Of a stretch of DNA of 9,710 nucleotides, positions 7,609 through 9,710 are shown piece by piece. The position numbers and the translations under genes are program-made. The notes beneath the pieces were generated by a model. It made no database searches and was not told the origin of the DNA. It saw only the letters and a list, made by a program, of their open reading frames with translations. The stretch lies in NCBI GenBank assembly GCA_009936695.1, contig JAACEA010000464.1, positions 1-9,710 of the forward strand. The letters run 5' to 3'. Origin of the DNA: Planctomycetia bacterium (GTDB taxonomy: Bacteria; Planctomycetota; Phycisphaerae; Phycisphaerales; SM1A02). Within the stretch, counting starts at the first letter, position 1. The number at the start of each line of letters is the position of its first letter.

Positions 7609-8450
7609 GTCTGGTATCCGAGGCGACGAGCGATCGGCGTCGTGATCCGCACGATTCGAGCGAGATTCGAACCGAACACGAGCTCCGGCTCACGCCGCCG
7701 ACCCGGGGGCTGGAAGGGAACATCGAGAAACGCGTCGATCTCCGCGACGACCGGGAGTTCGAAGTGCTCGGCGATCCGGTCGAGCACCCGGACCTTGTCC
7801 ACGACGAAGTCCTCGTATCGAATCGTCATACGACGGTCCTGCTCTTCAATCGCCATCCGCGCCGCGATGCACCAGCGTTCGGCGAGCTGGTCGATGTAGT
7901 GCTCCGAACGGACCCCGAGCCAGCGGTTGTCGAGCACGGCCCGCCAGGCCTGTGGGACCTCGCCCAGCATGTCGACCGCTCGCGCCTCCGCATCCCCCGG
8001 AATCCCCAGCCGCTCGACGATGCTCCGGATCGTGGCGACCGGATCACGGACCACCAGCAGCGAACGCGCGTCCGGCCAGCGGGCGGCGAGCCGGTCATGC
8101 ACGAAGGTCAGCCCGGGCTCCTTCACGAGCCGGCGAGCGAAATCGACCTGGTTCCGCCGAACGTATCGCGCAAAGGCACGATCACTTCGGGACGCACGAA
8201 CGACGGTGCATCTCCGCCACTCTCGGGCGAGATCGATCGCGATCGGGATCCCGGTCCGAAGCGACAGGAGTCCGGCCACGGCGGAGGTCCCGCTCTTCTG
8301 CATCCCGAGGATGAACCCCGGATCCGGGTGAAGTTCGACGCGACGCGCGAGACGCTCCTCGCGCGCCCACCGGGCGAACTCGTACGCGGACCTGCGGACG
8401 GCCTGGGAAAGCCTCGTCAACCGCACCACCTCTCGTACCAGTCGCGGCAA
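7605..8450 (-). CDS. PAPS-dependent sulfotransferase (divergent family member)
   Basis: Up to 281 residues. The 5'-phosphosulfate loop is FILGMQKSGTSAVAGLL (residues 46-62; K52, S53, G54, T55) and the 3'-phosphate motif is LLVVRDPVATIRSIVERLG, with R135 and S143 eight apart as expected. It should transfer sulfate from PAPS to a sugar hydroxyl or amine; the substrate is inferred from the neighbours. The C-terminal half (YEDFVVDKVRVLDRIAEHF) is typical of bacterial sulfotransferases. The start is uncertain. The longest form uses TTG at 8450 and overlaps the upstream gene by 34 bases. GTG at 8426 is possible. TTG at 8420 makes a TTGA overlap with the upstream stop, has GAGAGG 8 nt before it, and copies the ATGA junctions nearby. 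All forms keep the whole catalytic core. It is only distantly similar to the sulfotransferase before it. Confidence 0.9.
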   Translation of the reverse strand: MPRLVREVVRLTRLSQAVRRSAYEFARWAREERLARRVELHPDPGFILGMQKSGTSAVAGLLSLRTGIPIAIDLAREWRRCTVVRASRSDRAFARYVRRNQVDFARRLVKEPGLTFVHDRLAARWPDARSLLVVRDPVATIRSIVERLGIPGDAEARAVDMLGEVPQAWRAVLDNRWLGVRSEHYIDQLAERWCIAARMAIEEQDRRMTIRYEDFVVDKVRVLDRIAEHFELPVVAEIDAFLDVPFQPPGRRREPELVFGSNLARIVRITTPIARRLGYQT

Positions 8451-9202
8451 CGCCCCTCGTACCGCTCCGCCAGCGCCGCGAGCTCCGGATGAAGCATCTC
8501 GACGAGGCCCGCGCGGACGCCGGGGGGCATCGGAACGCGCAGGCCGGGTCGAACCACACCCGAGTCGACCGGCGTGCGTCGCTCGACCCCGAGGAAGTCG
8601 TGGACCCGTCCAAGGAGATCCGCGGGCGCCTCGGCGATCTCCTCGAACCAGCCGATCATGATGCGGTCGGCCGGCACCCGCCGCGACCAGGCGTCGAGGA
8701 CGGCGGCATGATCCCCCCGTCGACGAACCCTCGGGTCACCGAGTCGCCGAAGCCAGGTCGCGTCGTCGATCGCGGTCGGATCCTCATCTCCGATCTCGAC
8801 CGCGTTCATCACGACCTGACTCCAGGCGCGTTCGACGGGATCCCGCATCAGGTAGATGATCCGGACGCGTGGCATCACCGCCGCGATGAAATGGATCCGC
8901 TCCTCGGAGAGGATCGCGTATCCCGGCGTGATCTCCCCCGCGAGCCGCTCGCCCGCGGGCCGGAAGACCCGGGCGTAGTCGGCGAGCGGGCGGTGGAAGT
9001 TCCAGTCGAAGTAGTGCTGCTCCTTCTCTTCCGGAAGGTAGATCGACGGGTGCTCCCGCAGACGGGCGTGCAACCAGGTCGTGCCCGATTTCTGCGCGCC
9101 GATTCCGAGAAAGGCGGGAAGGTGACGGGGCCGCAGGACGCCGAGTCGCTGCATCGGCTTCTCGGCGATCGATCGGATTCTCAGGATCGGCTCACGTGGC
9201 AT
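8417..9202 (-). CDS. PAPS-dependent sulfotransferase (heparan sulfotransferase-like)
   Basis: 261 residues. The 5'-phosphosulfate loop is FLGIGAQKSGTTWLHARL (residues 31-48, K38). It is followed by the family hallmark EEKEQHYFDWNF (58-69), which resembles the KEPHFFD stretch of eukaryotic heparan sulfate N- and O-sulfotransferases and would hold the catalytic base. The 3'-phosphate motif is IIYLMRDPVERAWS (R120, S128). It therefore probably sulfates a polysaccharide or glycolipid sugar. The ATG at 9202 overlaps the flippase end by 11 bases and has GGAAAGG 6 nt upstream. The length is near the catalytic-domain size of the family. Which sugar and position are modified cannot be said; it is a different subfamily from the next gene, so two positions or two sugars may be sulfated. 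Confidence 0.93.
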   Translation of the reverse strand: MPREPILRIRSIAEKPMQRLGVLRPRHLPAFLGIGAQKSGTTWLHARLREHPSIYLPEEKEQHYFDWNFHRPLADYARVFRPAGERLAGEITPGYAILSEERIHFIAAVMPRVRIIYLMRDPVERAWSQVVMNAVEIGDEDPTAIDDATWLRRLGDPRVRRRGDHAAVLDAWSRRVPADRIMIGWFEEIAEAPADLLGRVHDFLGVERRTPVDSGVVRPGLRVPMPPGVRAGLVEMLHPELAALAERYEGRCRDWYERWCG

Positions 9203-9710
9203 CGTCGACCTTTCCGCGTCGGAGTCCGCGAACCAGCCGGACCCCCTCTCTCAGTCGGCCGACACCACCCGGGATCGCCAGCATCCCGGTCAACCAGGCG
9301 GCCAGGAAGATCGTGAACTGGATCAGCAGCCGGAATCCGTCCACCATCCCCGCCGGATCGAGCCACCACGTCACCACGCCGGCCGCCACCGAGGCCAACA
9401 CCGGCCGCCAGATCACCTCCCCGACGTCGAGCAGGTGCAACGGCGTCCCGCGGAAACAATAGATGACCGCGGGAAGCCGCATGACGACCCGGGCCGTGCT
9501 CAATCCGATCGCCACCCCGAGAGCGCCCCAGGGAAGACCCGCCACCATGCCGGTGATCGCGGCCAGCGACCCGACCAGTCGCCATCGCAACTGGCGATCG
9601 GTCCGGCCGAGGGAGAGGTAGACCCAGCCGGTCGCGACGTTGAGGGAGACCATCAGCCCCGCGGGCGTCAGCGCCCTGAGCAACGGCACGGATTCGCTCC
9701 AGTCGGGCCC
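9192..9710 (-). CDS. Wzx-like oligosaccharide flippase (C-terminal part, cut by the right edge)
   Basis: 172 residues are visible and the frame is open to base 9710; the GTG at 9689 is internal, not the start. The first residues, GPDWSESVPLLRALTPAGL, followed by SLNVATGWVYLSLGRTDRQLRWRL, closely resemble the late membrane segments of MOP-superfamily polysaccharide flippases. About four or five hydrophobic segments follow (around VGSLAAITGMVAGLPWGALGV, VLASVAAGVVTWWL and LLIQFTIFLAAWLTGMLAIP) and a short basic tail ends in DDAT. It would move a lipid-linked oligosaccharide across the inner membrane. With two sulfotransferases and a glycosyltransferase downstream, the cargo may be sulfated before or after flipping. 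Family membership is clear, cargo is inferred. Most of the protein lies outside the window. Confidence 0.85.
   Translation of the reverse strand, partial: GPDWSESVPLLRALTPAGLMVSLNVATGWVYLSLGRTDRQLRWRLVGSLAAITGMVAGLPWGALGVAIGLSTARVVMRLPAVIYCFRGTPLHLLDVGEVIWRPVLASVAAGVVTWWLDPAGMVDGFRLLIQFTIFLAAWLTGMLAIPGGVGRLREGVRLVRGLRRGKVDDAT
9209..9215 (-). promoter_or_regulatory. Shine-Dalgarno GGAAAGG for the heparan-type sulfotransferase
   Basis: GGAAAGG lies 6 nt before ATG 9202, inside the last codons of the flippase gene. It fixes the sulfotransferase start and shows that the 11-base overlap is real rather than a start-calling error. Confidence 0.55.

Noticed and set aside
9192..9689. A complete 165-residue membrane protein starting at GTG 9689
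   Set aside because: The frame is open to the window edge and the residues before the GTG (GPDWSES) belong to the conserved flippase sequence, so this is the tail of a longer gene.

Overview
The window reads as a piece of a GC-rich bacterial chromosome, most likely from a marine or aquatic member of the Planctomycetota, class Phycisphaerae. The pointers are secreted multidomain proteins full of DCDGDGxPDxC calcium-binding motifs, dockerin-like C-termini ending in W-G-x-C, and LamG, PA14 and parallel beta-helix modules, beside a sulfated-polysaccharide cluster. This placement is inferred from protein style, not from a marker gene. All genes lie on the minus strand; the long plus-strand reading frames are antisense shadows.

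Read in the direction of transcription (right to left), block 1 (9710 to 6361) is a surface-polysaccharide module: the C-terminal part of a Wzx-like flippase cut by the right edge, two different PAPS-dependent sulfotransferases, and a GT4 glycosyltransferase. The genes overlap by 11, 4-34 and 4 bases, so they form one tight operon. It looks suited to making and flipping a sulfated oligosaccharide.

A 104-base gap (6257-6360) holds a good sigma70-type promoter (TTGACT, 16 bases, TAGATT), a perfect 12-base palindrome just upstream of its -35 box and a GAGGAG ribosome binding site. It drives block 2, three exported-protein genes: a 113-residue protein that is little more than a signal peptide and a dockerin; a 1028-residue protein with 14 calcium-binding motifs, two PA14 domains, one LamG domain and a C-terminal dockerin; and a protein of at least 914 residues with a Pmp-like parallel beta-helix of about 14 coils followed by a second LamG domain, running off the left edge. 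The last two genes overlap by 4 bases (ATGA). The left-edge gene fills bases 1-2742 without a stop.

The most unusual spot is the 89-base gap between the small dockerin gene and the 1028-residue gene. It can fold into a bulged 12-bp stem with a nested 5-bp hairpin whose base lies 3 nucleotides before the GTG start. It also contains a 15-codon ORF whose stop overlaps that GTG as GTGA, in the same frame as the preceding gene's stop codon. Together the two blocks look like one envelope locus: sulfated glycan synthesis plus secreted calcium-dependent adhesive or glycan-binding proteins. No tRNA, rRNA, IS element, CRISPR array or intrinsic terminator was seen, and no stretch over about 105 bases lacks a gene.
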